Source of the DNA: DATJPD01 sp035506575
GTDB taxonomy: Bacteria; Pseudomonadota; Alphaproteobacteria; CACIAM-22H2
Length of the DNA: 64,000 nucleotides
Assembly: GCA_035506575.1 (NCBI GenBank)
Contig: DATJPD010000174.1
Location: 62,001 to 126,000 of the forward strand
Reading direction: 5' to 3'
The translations under genes and the position numbers were made by a program. The notes beneath the pieces were generated by a model. It worked only from the letters and a program-made list of their open reading frames with translations, was not told the DNA's origin and made no database searches. Position 1 is the first letter of the stretch. Each line of letters starts with the position of its first letter. Shown here piece after piece: positions 18,912 to 28,519 of this stretch.

Positions 18912-20039
18912 ATGAAGGTTCCGAGCTGGATTCGAGCGCGCGGTGCGGCGGCGGGAATCGCATGTGCCGCACTGGCGTTGACGTGGGTCGCCACCCCGGC
19001 GCAGTCGCAGACCGGCGGCTCGCTCAACATCTACAACTGGAACGACTACATCAACGACGAGACCTTGCGCCGGTTCGAGGCCGAGACCGGCATCAAGATC
19101 CGCTACGACCTCTACGACGCGAACGAGACGCTCGACGCCAAGCTGCGCGCGGGACACAGCGGCTATGATCTCGTGGTGCCCACCGCTTCGCCGTTCCTGG
19201 CGCTGCAGGTGAAGGCGAACCTGTTCCTCCCGCTGGACAAGGCCAAGCTCAAGAACTACGGCAATCTCGACGCGCAGCTGATGCAGCAGCTGACGACCGA
19301 CGATCCCGGAAACCGGCACGCGGTGCCCTGGATGTGGGGCACGCTCGGCATCGGCTACAACTCGGCGCAAATCGCGAAGCTCATGGCTGATGCTCCCGTG
19401 AACAGCCTCAAGATGCTGTTCGATCCGGCGGTCGTCGCGAAGTTCAAGGGCTGCGGGGTGGTGATCCTGGATTCGCCGACCGACGTCTTCCCGGCCGTGC
19501 TGAGCTATCTGGGCCGGGCGCCCGACAGCAAGAAGAAGGAAGATCTCGACGCCGCCACCGACGCGCTGATGAAGGTCCGCCCGTTCGTACGAAAATTCCA
19601 TTCCTCCGAGTACATCAACGACCTGGCCAACGGCGATGCCTGCCTCGCGTTCGGATTTTCGGGGGACATCAAACAGGCGGCCAAGCGCGCCGTGGAAGCG
19701 CACAAGGACTACAAGGTGGTCTATGCGATCCCGCAGGAAGGCAGCCAGGTGTGGATCGATACCTGGGCCATTCCAGCCGATGCCGAGCACGCGGACGCCG
19801 CCGAGCGGTTCCTCGACTTCGTGCTGCGTCCCGATATCGCCGCCCTCAACAGCAACAAGATCGGCTATGCGAACGGGGTGCCGGCCTCGCGTGCGCTGAT
19901 CGATCCGGCGATCCGCGACGACCCGACGATCTATCCGCCCGAGGATGTGCGCCAGCGCCTCTATACCATCTCGCCCCCCGATCGCGCGTACGAACGGCTG
20001 CGGACGCGCGCCTGGACGCGCGTGACCACCGGCTACTGA
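18912..20039 (+). CDS. potF: Polyamine ABC transporter substrate-binding protein
   Basis: The 375-residue protein has a cleavable signal peptide (about 1-32, ending TPAQSQ) and the PotD/PotF fold: LNIYNWNDYINDETLRRFE near the N-terminus, KIRYDLYDANETLDAKL and a conserved acidic pocket region around SPTDVFPAVLSY. Polyamine-binding proteins of this group capture putrescine or spermidine in the periplasm. It is the first gene of a four-gene operon with ATPase and two permeases. The substrate could be another polyamine or amino-sugar; sequence alone does not decide. The ATG at 18912 is preceded only by a weak purine-rich stretch. Confidence 0.92.
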   Translation: MKVPSWIRARGAAAGIACAALALTWVATPAQSQTGGSLNIYNWNDYINDETLRRFEAETGIKIRYDLYDANETLDAKLRAGHSGYDLVVPTASPFLALQVKANLFLPLDKAKLKNYGNLDAQLMQQLTTDDPGNRHAVPWMWGTLGIGYNSAQIAKLMADAPVNSLKMLFDPAVVAKFKGCGVVILDSPTDVFPAVLSYLGRAPDSKKKEDLDAATDALMKVRPFVRKFHSSEYINDLANGDACLAFGFSGDIKQAAKRAVEAHKDYKVVYAIPQEGSQVWIDTWAIPADAEHADAAERFLDFVLRPDIAALNSNKIGYANGVPASRALIDPAIRDDPTIYPPEDVRQRLYTISPPDRAYERLRTRAWTRVTTGY

Positions 20040-20071
20040 GACCACCGCCCCACCCGCGTGTCCGATCCGGC

Positions 20072-21154
20072 ATGTCCGATAAGCTGATCCGAGTCGAAGG
20101 TGTGTCGAAGCTGTTCGGCCGGACCGCGGCGGTGGCCGATGTCAGCGTCGAGATCGGGGCCGGGGAGTTCTTTGCCCTCTTGGGCGCCTCGGGCTGCGGC
20201 AAGACGACGCTCCTGCGGATGATCGCGGGGCTCGAGACACCGAATTCCGGGCGCATCCTGATCGACGGCGTCGACATGGCCGGCGCGCCGCCGTGGCAGC
20301 GGCCGGTCAACACCGTCTTCCAGTCATACGCGCTGTTTCCGCACATGACGGTCGCCGGCAATATCGCCTTCGGCCTCAAGCAGGACGGTTTGCCGGCCGC
20401 CGAGATCAAGTCCCGCGTCGCCGAGATGCTCGATCTCGTCCAGCTCTCCGGCTATGGCGACCGCAAGCCGGCGCAGCTCTCGGGCGGCCAGCGCCAGCGC
20501 GTGGCGCTGGCGCGCAGTCTCGCCAAGCGGCCCAAGGCTCTCCTGCTCGACGAGCCGCTCGCCGCCCTCGACCGCAAGCTGCGCGACCAGATGCAGGTCG
20601 AGCTCGCGGCCCTGCAGCGCCGACTCGGCATCTCGTTCATCTTCGTCACCCACGACCAGGACGAAGCGATGGCGCTGGCGCAGCGCATCGCCGTCATGCG
20701 CGACGGCCGCATCGAGCAGATCGGCGCGCCGCGCGAGGTGTACGAAAAGCCGGCCACGCGCTTCGTGGCGGATTTCCTGGGCCGGGCCAACGTGATCGGC
20801 GGGCGGGTCGCCGGCCGCGACGGCGCTTTCCTGCGCATCGACACGGGCCATGACGGGCTGGTCCTGCGCGCGCTCTCGCCGCTCGACGTCGCCGCCGGCA
20901 CCGAGGCCTGGATCGCCGTGCGTCCGGAGAACATCACCTTCGAGGAGTGCGGCCATGCCAACCGCGCCGACGCGGTGGTGTGCGCCGCGGCCTATGTCGG
21001 CGGCGAATCGCGCTACGAGCTGGCGGTCGCGGGCGGCTTGATCGTACGCGCGACCCTGCCCAATCGCGCGGGCGATGCGGCACCGCATCCGCCGCTCGGC
21101 GCCGCGGTGCGCCTGTCATGGCCGGCCGAGGCCGGCATCCTGCTTCTGCAATGA
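20072..21154 (+). CDS. potG: Polyamine ABC transporter ATP-binding protein
   Basis: The 360-residue ATPase drives polyamine uptake. Walker A GASGCGKTT, Q-loop TVFQSYALFPHMTV, signature LSGGQRQRVALARSL, Walker B LLLDEPLAALD and the switch His in VTHDQDEAM are intact. The C-terminal TOBE-type domain (about 240-360) is the regulatory domain common to PotA/PotG/FbpC importers. It begins 33 bp after potF and overlaps potH by ATGA (stop/start coupling), so translation of potH is probably coupled. The PotA versus PotG name is a family-level choice. Confidence 0.95.
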   Translation: MSDKLIRVEGVSKLFGRTAAVADVSVEIGAGEFFALLGASGCGKTTLLRMIAGLETPNSGRILIDGVDMAGAPPWQRPVNTVFQSYALFPHMTVAGNIAFGLKQDGLPAAEIKSRVAEMLDLVQLSGYGDRKPAQLSGGQRQRVALARSLAKRPKALLLDEPLAALDRKLRDQMQVELAALQRRLGISFIFVTHDQDEAMALAQRIAVMRDGRIEQIGAPREVYEKPATRFVADFLGRANVIGGRVAGRDGAFLRIDTGHDGLVLRALSPLDVAAGTEAWIAVRPENITFEECGHANRADAVVCAAAYVGGESRYELAVAGGLIVRATLPNRAGDAAPHPPLGAAVRLSWPAEAGILLLQ

Positions 21155-22020
21155 CGGCACCGTCGGGCTTCCGCAGCACGGTGATCACGGCGCCCATGGC
21201 CTGGCTCGCCGCCTTCTTCCTGCTGCCGTTCGTCATCGTGCTGGCGATCAGCCTCGTGCCGGCGACGGACGGCCAGCCGCCGTTTGCCTCGCCGCTCGAT
21301 CCGGCCAATCTCACGCTCGACGGCTACCGGCTTCTGGCAGGCGACGGCCTGTATGCGATCGCATTCCTCAATTCGGTCCGTATCGCCGCCACGTCCACCC
21401 TGGTGGCGTTGCTGATCGGCTACCCGATGGCCTACGCAATCGCGCGCGCACCGGAGGCCTGGCGCGGACCACTCCTGCTGCTCGTGATCCTGCCGTTCTG
21501 GACGTCGTTCCTGATCCGCGTCTATGCGTGGATGGTCCTTCTGCGGCCGACCGGCCTGATCAATTCGGCGCTGCTGGCGCTCGGCGTGATCCATGAGCCG
21601 TTGCCGCTCATCGCCAACGAATTCGCCGTCCATCTCGGCATCGTCTATTCGTATCTGCCGTTCATGGTGCTGCCGCTGTACGCCGCCCTCGAGCGGCTCG
21701 ATCCGAGCCTGCTCGAGGCGGCGTTCGATCTCGGCTGCCGGCCGGCGCGCGCGTTCTGGCGCGTCACCGTGCCGCTCTCCGCCCCGGGCATCGCGGCGGG
21801 ATGCCTTCTGGTGTTCATCCCGGCGGTCGGCGAGTTCGTGATCCCGGACCTGCTCGGCGGCCCGAGCACGCCGATGATCGGCCGCGTGCTGTGGACCGAG
21901 TTCTTCGCCAACCGGGACTGGCCGACCGCTGCGGCGGTCGCGGTGACGCTGCTCGTAGTCCTGGTGGGGCCGATCGTGATCTTTCAGGCGCTCGAGCGGC
22001 GCTCGACGGAGGAGGCATGA
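21151..22020 (+). CDS. potH: Polyamine ABC transporter permease
   Basis: This 289-residue inner-membrane protein has about six transmembrane segments and the EAA motif FWRVTVPLSAPGIAAG preceded by LLEAAFDLGC, which docks on the ATPase. It is homologous to PotH/PotB. The ATG overlaps the potG stop codon as ATGA, and it overlaps the next permease gene in the same way. Confidence 0.94.
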   Translation: MTAPSGFRSTVITAPMAWLAAFFLLPFVIVLAISLVPATDGQPPFASPLDPANLTLDGYRLLAGDGLYAIAFLNSVRIAATSTLVALLIGYPMAYAIARAPEAWRGPLLLLVILPFWTSFLIRVYAWMVLLRPTGLINSALLALGVIHEPLPLIANEFAVHLGIVYSYLPFMVLPLYAALERLDPSLLEAAFDLGCRPARAFWRVTVPLSAPGIAAGCLLVFIPAVGEFVIPDLLGGPSTPMIGRVLWTEFFANRDWPTAAAVAVTLLVVLVGPIVIFQALERRSTEEA

Positions 22021-22823
22021 CGCCCCGGCGCTCCTGGCTGCTCCTGGTCTGGCTCTGCTTCGGCTTTGCGTTCCTCTACGTGCCGATCGCGCTCCTCATC
22101 CTCTATTCGTTCAACGATTCGCGGCTGGTCACCGTCTGGGGCGGGTTCTCGACGCGCTGGTATGTCGGGCTTGCGCACGATGCGCGCATCCAGGAGGCGG
22201 CCCGTCTGAGCCTCGCTGTCGCGGCCGGCAGCGCCACGCTCGCCACCGTCTTCGGCGGTCTGGCGGGCTTGGCGATCGGGCGCTTCGGCCGGTTCCGGCT
22301 GCGCCTCCCGATGACGGCGATGCTCGCCGCACCCCTGGTCATGCCGGAGGTGATCACCGGCCTGTCGCTGCTGCTGCTGTTCGTGTCGCTGAATCAGGCG
22401 ATCGGGTGGCCCGGCCAGCGCGGCTTCACCACCATCGTGATCGCGCATGCGACGTTCGGCATCGCCTACGTCGCGGTGATCGTCCAGGCGCGGCTCAGGC
22501 TGCTCGATCCGGCGGTCGAGGAGGCGGCGGCCGATCTGGGCGCCACCCCGCTGCGCACGTTCCTTGCGGTGACACTGCCCATGTTGGCGCCGGCGCTCAT
22601 GGCCGGCTGGCTGCTGGCGTTCACGCTCTCGCTCGATGACCTGGTGATCGCGAGCTTCACCTCCGGCCCGGGGGCCACCACCTTGCCGATGGTCATCTAT
22701 TCGAGCGTTCGGCTGGGCGTGTCACCCGAGGTCAATGCGCTGGCCTCGCTGTTCGTGGCCGCGGCGGCTATCCTGGTCGGGCTGGCGGCCCGAATTTTCC
22801 GCCCGCGCGCGCTTGCTGGCTGA
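22017..22823 (+). CDS. potI: Polyamine ABC transporter permease
   Basis: The 268-residue second permease has six predicted membrane spans, the EAA-loop pattern VEEAAADLGATPLRTFLAVTLP and the conserved DDLVIASF segment of PotC/PotI. It forms a heterodimer with PotH. The stop codon is 55 bp before the MASE4-kinase gene. Confidence 0.94.
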   Translation: MTPRRSWLLLVWLCFGFAFLYVPIALLILYSFNDSRLVTVWGGFSTRWYVGLAHDARIQEAARLSLAVAAGSATLATVFGGLAGLAIGRFGRFRLRLPMTAMLAAPLVMPEVITGLSLLLLFVSLNQAIGWPGQRGFTTIVIAHATFGIAYVAVIVQARLRLLDPAVEEAAADLGATPLRTFLAVTLPMLAPALMAGWLLAFTLSLDDLVIASFTSGPGATTLPMVIYSSVRLGVSPEVNALASLFVAAAAILVGLAARIFRPRALAG

Positions 22824-22878
22824 GTGAACATCTCTTTACGTTTGGCGCGGTAAGCTGGGCCGGTTCGGAGGGGGCTTC

Positions 22879-24504
22879 GTGGTCAGTACCAGCGCACGGC
22901 AAATCTTCCTGTCGACCTTGACCGCCCGGCGCGAAGATCGCCGGCGGGCGGCCATTGTCGTCCTGCTGTCGGCGCTCTTCTTCGTGCCGATGGCACCCTT
23001 TGCCGCCGTGCTGCTGCCCCCTGTCTTTGCGTTCATCCCGATCTACGAATCGGCGCTGGTTCTCTGCGATCTCATCACCGCGGTCCTGCTCCTCGGCCAG
23101 GTCAATATCCTGCGCTCGCGGGCGCTGCTCATCCTCGCCGGCGGCTACCTGTTCACGGCTCTGATGGCAGCAGCACACATGCTGACCTTCCCCGGCTTGT
23201 TCGCGCCGTCCGGTCTGCTCGGGGCGGGACAGCAGAGCACGGCGTGGCTTTACATGTTCTGGCACGCCGGATTTCCAGTGGCCGTGATCGCGTACGCGCT
23301 GCTCAAAGACGACGCAGGCACATTGATCGTGCGGCCGCAATACGCGATGGCGCTGACCGGTGTTGCCGTGGCCGCCGGGGTCTGCGCCCTGACCTGGCTA
23401 GCGACCGGCGGCGAGGATCACCTTCCGGTGATCATGAGCGGCAACTTCCACACGCCGGCGATGACGTTCGTCGTGTCGTCGGTGTGGGCTGTGAGCCCGA
23501 TAGCGTTGGCCGTCCTCTGGCGGCGGCGGCCGCATTCGGTCCTCGACATGTGGCTCATGGTCGTGCTGTGCGCGTGGCTGTTCGATGTCGCGCTGAGTGC
23601 CGTGTTCAGCGCCGGTCGGTTCGACGTCGGCTTTTATTTCGGCCGCATCTACGGCCTGTTGGCGGCGAGCTTCGTGCTCCTGGTCCTTCTGCTCGAGACC
23701 GGTGCGCTCTACGTGCGGCTCGCCCGGTCGATGGAGGCCGAGCGCGAGCAGAGGGAGCGTCGGCTCCAAGAGGCGCAGACGCTTCTCATTCATGTTTCAC
23801 GGGTGAGTGAGCTCAGCCTGATGGTGCCGGAACTCGCCCACGAAGTGAACCAGCCGCTGACCGCGATCGGCAATTATGTCGACGCGACGCGCGCCTTCAT
23901 TCGCGAGGGCGAAACTGCCAAGGCTGAATCCGTGTTGCAAAAGGCGGCCGAGCAGGTCGGCCGCGCCAGTCAGATCCTGCGGCGCCTGCGAAACTATGTC
24001 CGCCGCCGCGATGCGGAGATGCGCCCCGAACGGCTCGCCGAGGTCGTGGAGGAAGCGGTGGCGCTCGCATTCATCGACAGCAGTAGCCGCGGCGTGAAGG
24101 CGGAGATCCGCATCGATCCGCGCGTCTCGACCGTGCTGATCGACAAGGTGCAGATCCAGCAGGTACTGCTGAACCTGATCCGGAACGCCTTCGAGGCCAT
24201 GTCCGCGAGCTCGCGCCGCATCGTGACCGTGTCGGCCGTCATGGCGGAATCGGGTGGGGTTGAAATCAGCGTGGCCGATACCGGCCGCGGCCTCACGCAG
24301 GACGTGCGCGCGAACCTGTTCGAGCCGTTCGTCACCACGAAATCGAGCGGCATGGGGATCGGGCTGTCGATCTCCCGCTCGATCGTCGAATCGCACGGCG
24401 GCATGTTGCGCGCGGACGACAATCCGGAGGGTGGAACCGTGTTCCGGTTCAGCGTGGCCGCCGACCGACCGGCGGACAGCGCGCCGGTCGTTTCGGCTGC
24501 CTGA
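22879..24504 (+). CDS. Membrane histidine kinase with MASE4-type sensor
   Basis: The product of 541 residues starts at GTG and has a roughly 280-residue N-terminal region with about eight hydrophobic helices. The FWHAGFPVAVIAYALL segment is typical of the MASE4 membrane sensor domain. It continues with a linker coiled coil, HisKA with H321 in LAHEVNQPLTAIGNYV, and HATPase motifs NLIRNAFEAM, ADTGRGL and GMGIGLSISRSIVE. The kinase core resembles FixL/TtrS-type enzymes, which feed FixJ-class regulators, but no regulator is adjacent. It follows the pot operon by 55 bp on the same strand, so it could sense a related signal; this is inference. Confidence 0.88.
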   Translation: MVSTSARQIFLSTLTARREDRRRAAIVVLLSALFFVPMAPFAAVLLPPVFAFIPIYESALVLCDLITAVLLLGQVNILRSRALLILAGGYLFTALMAAAHMLTFPGLFAPSGLLGAGQQSTAWLYMFWHAGFPVAVIAYALLKDDAGTLIVRPQYAMALTGVAVAAGVCALTWLATGGEDHLPVIMSGNFHTPAMTFVVSSVWAVSPIALAVLWRRRPHSVLDMWLMVVLCAWLFDVALSAVFSAGRFDVGFYFGRIYGLLAASFVLLVLLLETGALYVRLARSMEAEREQRERRLQEAQTLLIHVSRVSELSLMVPELAHEVNQPLTAIGNYVDATRAFIREGETAKAESVLQKAAEQVGRASQILRRLRNYVRRRDAEMRPERLAEVVEEAVALAFIDSSSRGVKAEIRIDPRVSTVLIDKVQIQQVLLNLIRNAFEAMSASSRRIVTVSAVMAESGGVEISVADTGRGLTQDVRANLFEPFVTTKSSGMGIGLSISRSIVESHGGMLRADDNPEGGTVFRFSVAADRPADSAPVVSAA

Positions 24505-24525
24505 CTCCAAGCGAATCGCGCAGCC

Positions 24526-24825
24526 TCAAACGATCAGGTCGACGAACCAGCCGGTGATCCGCTGCGGGGTCCGCATCACGCTGCTGACGTTGTCGACGAA
24601 AGCCTGGCTGGCCTGGTCGGCGGCCGTCGCATCGAAGCTGCCACCGGCGGTCTGCGCCAGGACGGCGACGTTCTGTGTCGGCGGTACCGAATGCACCGCG
24701 AGGTCGCTCGCCGCTGGCACGTCGCCAGGCAGTTGGAACACCGGTCCCCGGCGCCATGCATTCGTCCGGCGCTCGTGCGACCTGCGCGCGCCGCCACTCG
24801 TCTCGATCGGATGAACGGGCGTCAT
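24526..24825 (-). CDS. Hypothetical protein, 99 aa
   Basis: The small frame starts with ATG behind GGAGTGAG and converges on the kinase gene, with a 21-bp gap. The product is Arg/Ala-rich at the N-terminus and ends with a hydrophobic-rich tail (ITGWFVDLIV). It has no signal peptide and no motif I recognise. Base usage is consistent with coding, but it could be spurious. Confidence 0.5.
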   Translation of the reverse strand: MTPVHPIETSGGARRSHERRTNAWRRGPVFQLPGDVPAASDLAVHSVPPTQNVAVLAQTAGGSFDATAADQASQAFVDNVSSVMRTPQRITGWFVDLIV

Positions 24826-25007
24826 TTCTCACTCCGTTCCCCGACAGCGGTCTAAATCTAGTCAGGGGCGGCCTGTCTGCGGGCGACAAATGCCGGACAT
24901 AGCTGTGACATTGCTGTGGTGCGATCGGTCACGTTGAAGGGCTTGCGCGCGGTACTGCGCCGCGCTTAGCTGAGGCAACACGAACAGGCGGCGGGGAGGA
25001 AACTTCG

Positions 25008-26123
25008 ATGAACGGCGTGAGCATCCGCGGGCTTCGCGCGGCCTGCATCGGATTGGCCCTCGCAACCCTGCTGGCCTGTCCGGCCGAGGCCACGGACGTG
25101 CCGCAATTCCAGGTCGATCCATCGTGGCCGAAGCCGCTTCCCAACAACTGGATCATCGGCCAGGTCGGAGGTATCGCCGTCGACCCGCAGGATCACGTGT
25201 GGATCATCCATCGCCCACGCCTCCTCACGGCGAGCGAGGCGGGTGCCGTGCAGAAGCCGCAGCGCTCGAAATGCTGCGTGCCGGCGCCGCCGGTGATCGA
25301 ATTCGATTCCGACGGCAACGTGCTGCGGGCGTGGGGTGGTCCTGCCGCGGGCTACGACTGGCCCCAGCGCGAGCACGGGATCTACATCGACCCGAAGGGA
25401 TTCGTTTGGATCGGCGGCAATCTCGACGGCGACGGCGCGATCCTGAAGTTCACCCAGAACGGGAAATTCGTCATGCAGATCGGCCATGCCGGGCCGACGA
25501 AGGGCAGCAACGATCCGACGCAGCTCGACAAGCCCGCGGATTTCAGCGTCGACGCCGCCGCCAACGAGATCTTCGTGGCCGACGGCTATGGCAACCGGCG
25601 CGTGATCGTGTTCGATGCCGACACCGGCGCCTACAAGCGCCACTGGGGCGCCTACGGCCACCGGCCGGATGACGCGAAAACGCCGGCCTACGACCCGAAT
25701 GCGCCGATCGCCCAGCAGTTCGGCAACCCTGTTCATTGCGTGCGGCTCGCCAATGACGGGCTGCTCTATGTCTGCGACCGCACCAACGACCGCGTGCAGG
25801 TGTTCCATAAGGACGGCACGTTCGTGACCGAATGGTTCTACGAGAAGGGAACCCTCGGCGCCGGATCGATGTGGGACCTCGGGTTGTGGCCCGATGCGAA
25901 GCAGACCTGGCTGCTCAACGCCGACGGCGAGAACAACGAGGTGCGGATCCTGCGGCGTTCGGACGGGGCGGTGGTCGGCACGTTCGGCCGGCAAGGCCGA
26001 TGGGCCGGCCAGTTTCACTGGGTGCACAATATCCGGGTGGATTCGAAGGGGAACGTCTATACCGGCGAGGTCGACAACGGCGAGCGGGTCCAGAAATTCC
26101 GCCCGCTCAACGGCCAGCCGTAG
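25008..26123 (+). CDS. Secreted NHL-repeat beta-propeller protein
   Basis: The 371-residue protein has a signal peptide (about 1-29, ending PAEA) followed by five or six NHL-like blades, for example GGIAVDPQDHVWIIH, GIYIDPKGFVWIGG, ADGYGNRRVIVFD and HNIRVDSKGNVYTGEV. Such propellers resemble peptidyl-alpha-hydroxyglycine alpha-amidating lyases and related periplasmic lactonase-like enzymes; the specific reaction is not evident. It starts behind GGGGAGG. It is convergent with an NMT1-type binding protein gene. Confidence 0.8.
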   Translation: MNGVSIRGLRAACIGLALATLLACPAEATDVPQFQVDPSWPKPLPNNWIIGQVGGIAVDPQDHVWIIHRPRLLTASEAGAVQKPQRSKCCVPAPPVIEFDSDGNVLRAWGGPAAGYDWPQREHGIYIDPKGFVWIGGNLDGDGAILKFTQNGKFVMQIGHAGPTKGSNDPTQLDKPADFSVDAAANEIFVADGYGNRRVIVFDADTGAYKRHWGAYGHRPDDAKTPAYDPNAPIAQQFGNPVHCVRLANDGLLYVCDRTNDRVQVFHKDGTFVTEWFYEKGTLGAGSMWDLGLWPDAKQTWLLNADGENNEVRILRRSDGAVVGTFGRQGRWAGQFHWVHNIRVDSKGNVYTGEVDNGERVQKFRPLNGQP

Positions 26124-26215
26124 CCGTCTCATTCAATCCTTGGGATTCCCGCGCGACAGCACTCAGCGCCCGGTCGCGGTCAGGGCGAGGTGGTGACCGC
26201 TTCCGCGCCGGGGCG

Positions 26216-27205
26216 CTACATCGTCTTGAGCGCCTGACGGTAATAGGACAGGTCGAGGTATTTCGCGGGCGACGGCGGCTTGCCGCCCCAGTCGCCATGC
26301 ATCTCGGCGCGCAGCTTGAGCACGTTGCGGAAGCCCTGCATGTCGAGCCGGGCGTCCTTGGCGAAGCCGGACTTCGGATCGGCCGCGATCGCATAGGCGG
26401 CACCGGCGATGTCCGGGCTGACCTTCAGGCTCTCGCCCAGCAGTGCGACCGACTTGTCCTTGTTGGCCGGGTCGAGGACCCAGCGCAGCCCGTCGACATA
26501 GGCCCGGATGTAGCGCTCGATCGCGTCGCGGTGTGCAGGCGCCCAGGCGCGCAGCGCGAACGCCGCCGATCCCTGATAGGCGCCGAGGGTCGCGACTGCC
26601 GATGCCATCCGCTTTATGCCCTGCTGCTCGGCCACGATCGAGAAGGGCGGGTTCATCATGGCGGCAGCACCGTGCGCCGGGTCCTCGCGCATCGTCTTGA
26701 GCCGCAGCGGAGTGCCGCCGACCGGGTTGACCGAGTACTGGCCCTGGGGCACGCCGTGCTTCTTCAGCATGGCGTAGAGCTGGAACGCATAGGCCGTGTC
26801 CACCGCATCGACCGCCACGGTCTTGCCGCGCAGATCGGCATAGGACTTGATCTGCGGGGTCACGTAGAGATTGTTGAAGCCGTTGTCGCCGCCCATCAGC
26901 ACCACGACGTCGACCTTCGCCATCTCGGCCATGGCGACCGCGTTGTCGACTGCGCTGTGGGCGATCTGGTAGCGGCCCTGGGCCAGGCCGTCGCGCAACT
27001 CCTGCGAGTTCGGCGTCGGCTTGACCTCGACCTCGACGCCGCGCTTGGCGAAGTAGCCATTGGCCTGGGCGGCGAGCAGCGGCAGGTTCTGCAATCCCGG
27101 GAAGACGATGATTGTGATCTTGTCGGCGGCCGCTGCAGGATGCGTGCACGCCAGCGCAGCCGCCGCCAGCAACGCTGCAACGTACCCGCGAAATCGATAT
27201 GTCAT
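26216..27205 (-). CDS. NMT1/ThiY-type ABC substrate-binding protein
   Basis: The 329-residue periplasmic binding protein has a signal peptide (about 1-26, ending PAAAA) and the SsuA/ThiY/NMT1 pattern: PGLQNLPLLAAQANGYFAKRG near the start and LRGKTVAVDAVDTAYAFQL in the first lobe. ATG at 27205 follows GGGGGGAGG. Members bind nitrate, taurine, aliphatic sulfonates or thiamine precursors; the ligand here is unknown. Permease and ATPase genes are not adjacent. Confidence 0.88.
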   Translation of the reverse strand: MTYRFRGYVAALLAAAALACTHPAAAADKITIIVFPGLQNLPLLAAQANGYFAKRGVEVEVKPTPNSQELRDGLAQGRYQIAHSAVDNAVAMAEMAKVDVVVLMGGDNGFNNLYVTPQIKSYADLRGKTVAVDAVDTAYAFQLYAMLKKHGVPQGQYSVNPVGGTPLRLKTMREDPAHGAAAMMNPPFSIVAEQQGIKRMASAVATLGAYQGSAAFALRAWAPAHRDAIERYIRAYVDGLRWVLDPANKDKSVALLGESLKVSPDIAGAAYAIAADPKSGFAKDARLDMQGFRNVLKLRAEMHGDWGGKPPSPAKYLDLSYYRQALKTM

Positions 27206-27443
27206 TGTCCTCCCCCCGAATGTGCTGTTGTCACGGGTCGACATGATGGGCCCGCCCGTCCGTGACTTTAAGACGCGGCCTCTTCTCCGTCGACATCACA
27301 ATCGTGCGAACCCTTTTTGCTCGCGGCAGATGTCCTGACCCAGAAAGGTCGCAATATGGTTGGCGCCGTCCCGCGTATCTTTGGGCCATGATCCTTGGCG
27401 GTTCTGCGGGGCCGAACCACATCCTTCGCCAGAGAGCGTGGCC

Positions 27444-27977
27444 ATGCGGATGGCGGCCATTGTGACGGCGCGCGCGTACACCTGGATCGCCTGCGGCTTG
27501 CTGGCCGTGGGGGGCTTGGTCGGGTGCGACACGGCCATGTACCCGGTCGGCAACGACGGGACCGGCCTGCCGGCCAACTCCGGTGTGGAGCGCAGCCTCT
27601 CCGGCGTTACCATGAAGACCTTCACGGCCCCGCTCGGCACGGTCGGGACCGCGGCCCTCCAATCCTTGAACTACATGGATATCGGCCTGACGGAAGTCCG
27701 CAAAGACGTACAGACATGGGATATCGCCGCCGCCGCCGGCAGCCGGATGGTCGACATTCATCTCGAGGCCATCAGCCCGAAAACCACGTTGATGCGCGTC
27801 ACGGTCGACCAGGGAAATACGTTCTTCAAGGATGGCGCCACGGCGACCGAGATCGTGCTGCAGACGGCGGATGCGCTTCACGAACGCTTGAATTTGGGCC
27901 AAATTCCACAGACGGCAGCGGAACCGGCGCCGGCGCGGCCCCGCGACCGGGCTGCCAAGTCCGCCCGCGGGCTCTAA
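27444..27977 (+). CDS. Predicted lipoprotein, DUF3568-like, first of two paralogues
   Basis: The 177-residue product begins with a lipobox signal (…LVGC), so it should be acylated and anchored in the envelope. The roughly 90-residue conserved domain (about 50-150: MKTFTAPLGTVGTAALQSL … RMVDIHLEAISPKTTLMRVTVD) repeats an alpha-beta pattern also present in the next gene. The fold resembles DUF3568, a tentative call. Start ATG at 27444 is preceded by AGAGAG. Function is unknown; it is in tandem with its paralogue across 125 bp. Confidence 0.65.
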   Translation: MRMAAIVTARAYTWIACGLLAVGGLVGCDTAMYPVGNDGTGLPANSGVERSLSGVTMKTFTAPLGTVGTAALQSLNYMDIGLTEVRKDVQTWDIAAAAGSRMVDIHLEAISPKTTLMRVTVDQGNTFFKDGATATEIVLQTADALHERLNLGQIPQTAAEPAPARPRDRAAKSARGL

Positions 27978-28102
27978 CTGGCACGAATCATGATTGGGTC
28001 GTGAATAGCCCTATGATTGTCACCATCGTCTCGAATTTGTCGTTGGTTGCGGGTCGTGCCGCTCCCATCTGCCGAAAACGGCCAGGAATACGGAGAGCCT
28101 CC

Positions 28103-28519
28103 ATGATCGTGAAATGGACAGTGCCCGCGGCGGCAGGGTTCCTTCTCATGGCCTGCGGGACTGTTCCGCCCTCTCCCCAGGAGCCGCCCGTCGTGTCCAG
28201 CGGTGCCGAGCAGGCGGTCCCACACGGCATCGCCCGGGTGTTCGCGGCCAATGTCGGTGACGTGAGGTCGGCGGTGCTGCGGTCTCTGATGAGCATGGAT
28301 ATGAAAGTCGTCGCCGATTCCAAGACGACCCAGGGGTGGCGGATCATGGCCTTGGCGGACGAGCGGATGATCCTGATCCAGCTCGAAAGCGTCACTCCGA
28401 CGGTCACCCGCATGCGGGTGATCGTCGATCGCAGCGCTGGCTGGGACGACAAGGGAATCGACGTCGTCCTTCGGGCGCTCGATGCGCTCGCTCCCGGTGC
28501 CGAGATGCGCCCCGCGTAG
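28103..28519 (+). CDS. Predicted lipoprotein, paralogue of preceding gene
   Basis: The 138-residue product has a lipobox (…LLMAC) and a domain matching the preceding lipoprotein: VFAANVGDVRSAVLRSLMSM and RMILIQLESVTPTVTRMRVIVD align with its counterparts. It lacks the long C-terminal tail seen in the first copy. Starting codon ATG at 28103 follows CGGAGAG. It ends directly beside the convergent FAD monooxygenase gene. Confidence 0.65.
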   Translation: MIVKWTVPAAAGFLLMACGTVPPSPQEPPVVSSGAEQAVPHGIARVFAANVGDVRSAVLRSLMSMDMKVVADSKTTQGWRIMALADERMILIQLESVTPTVTRMRVIVDRSAGWDDKGIDVVLRALDALAPGAEMRPA

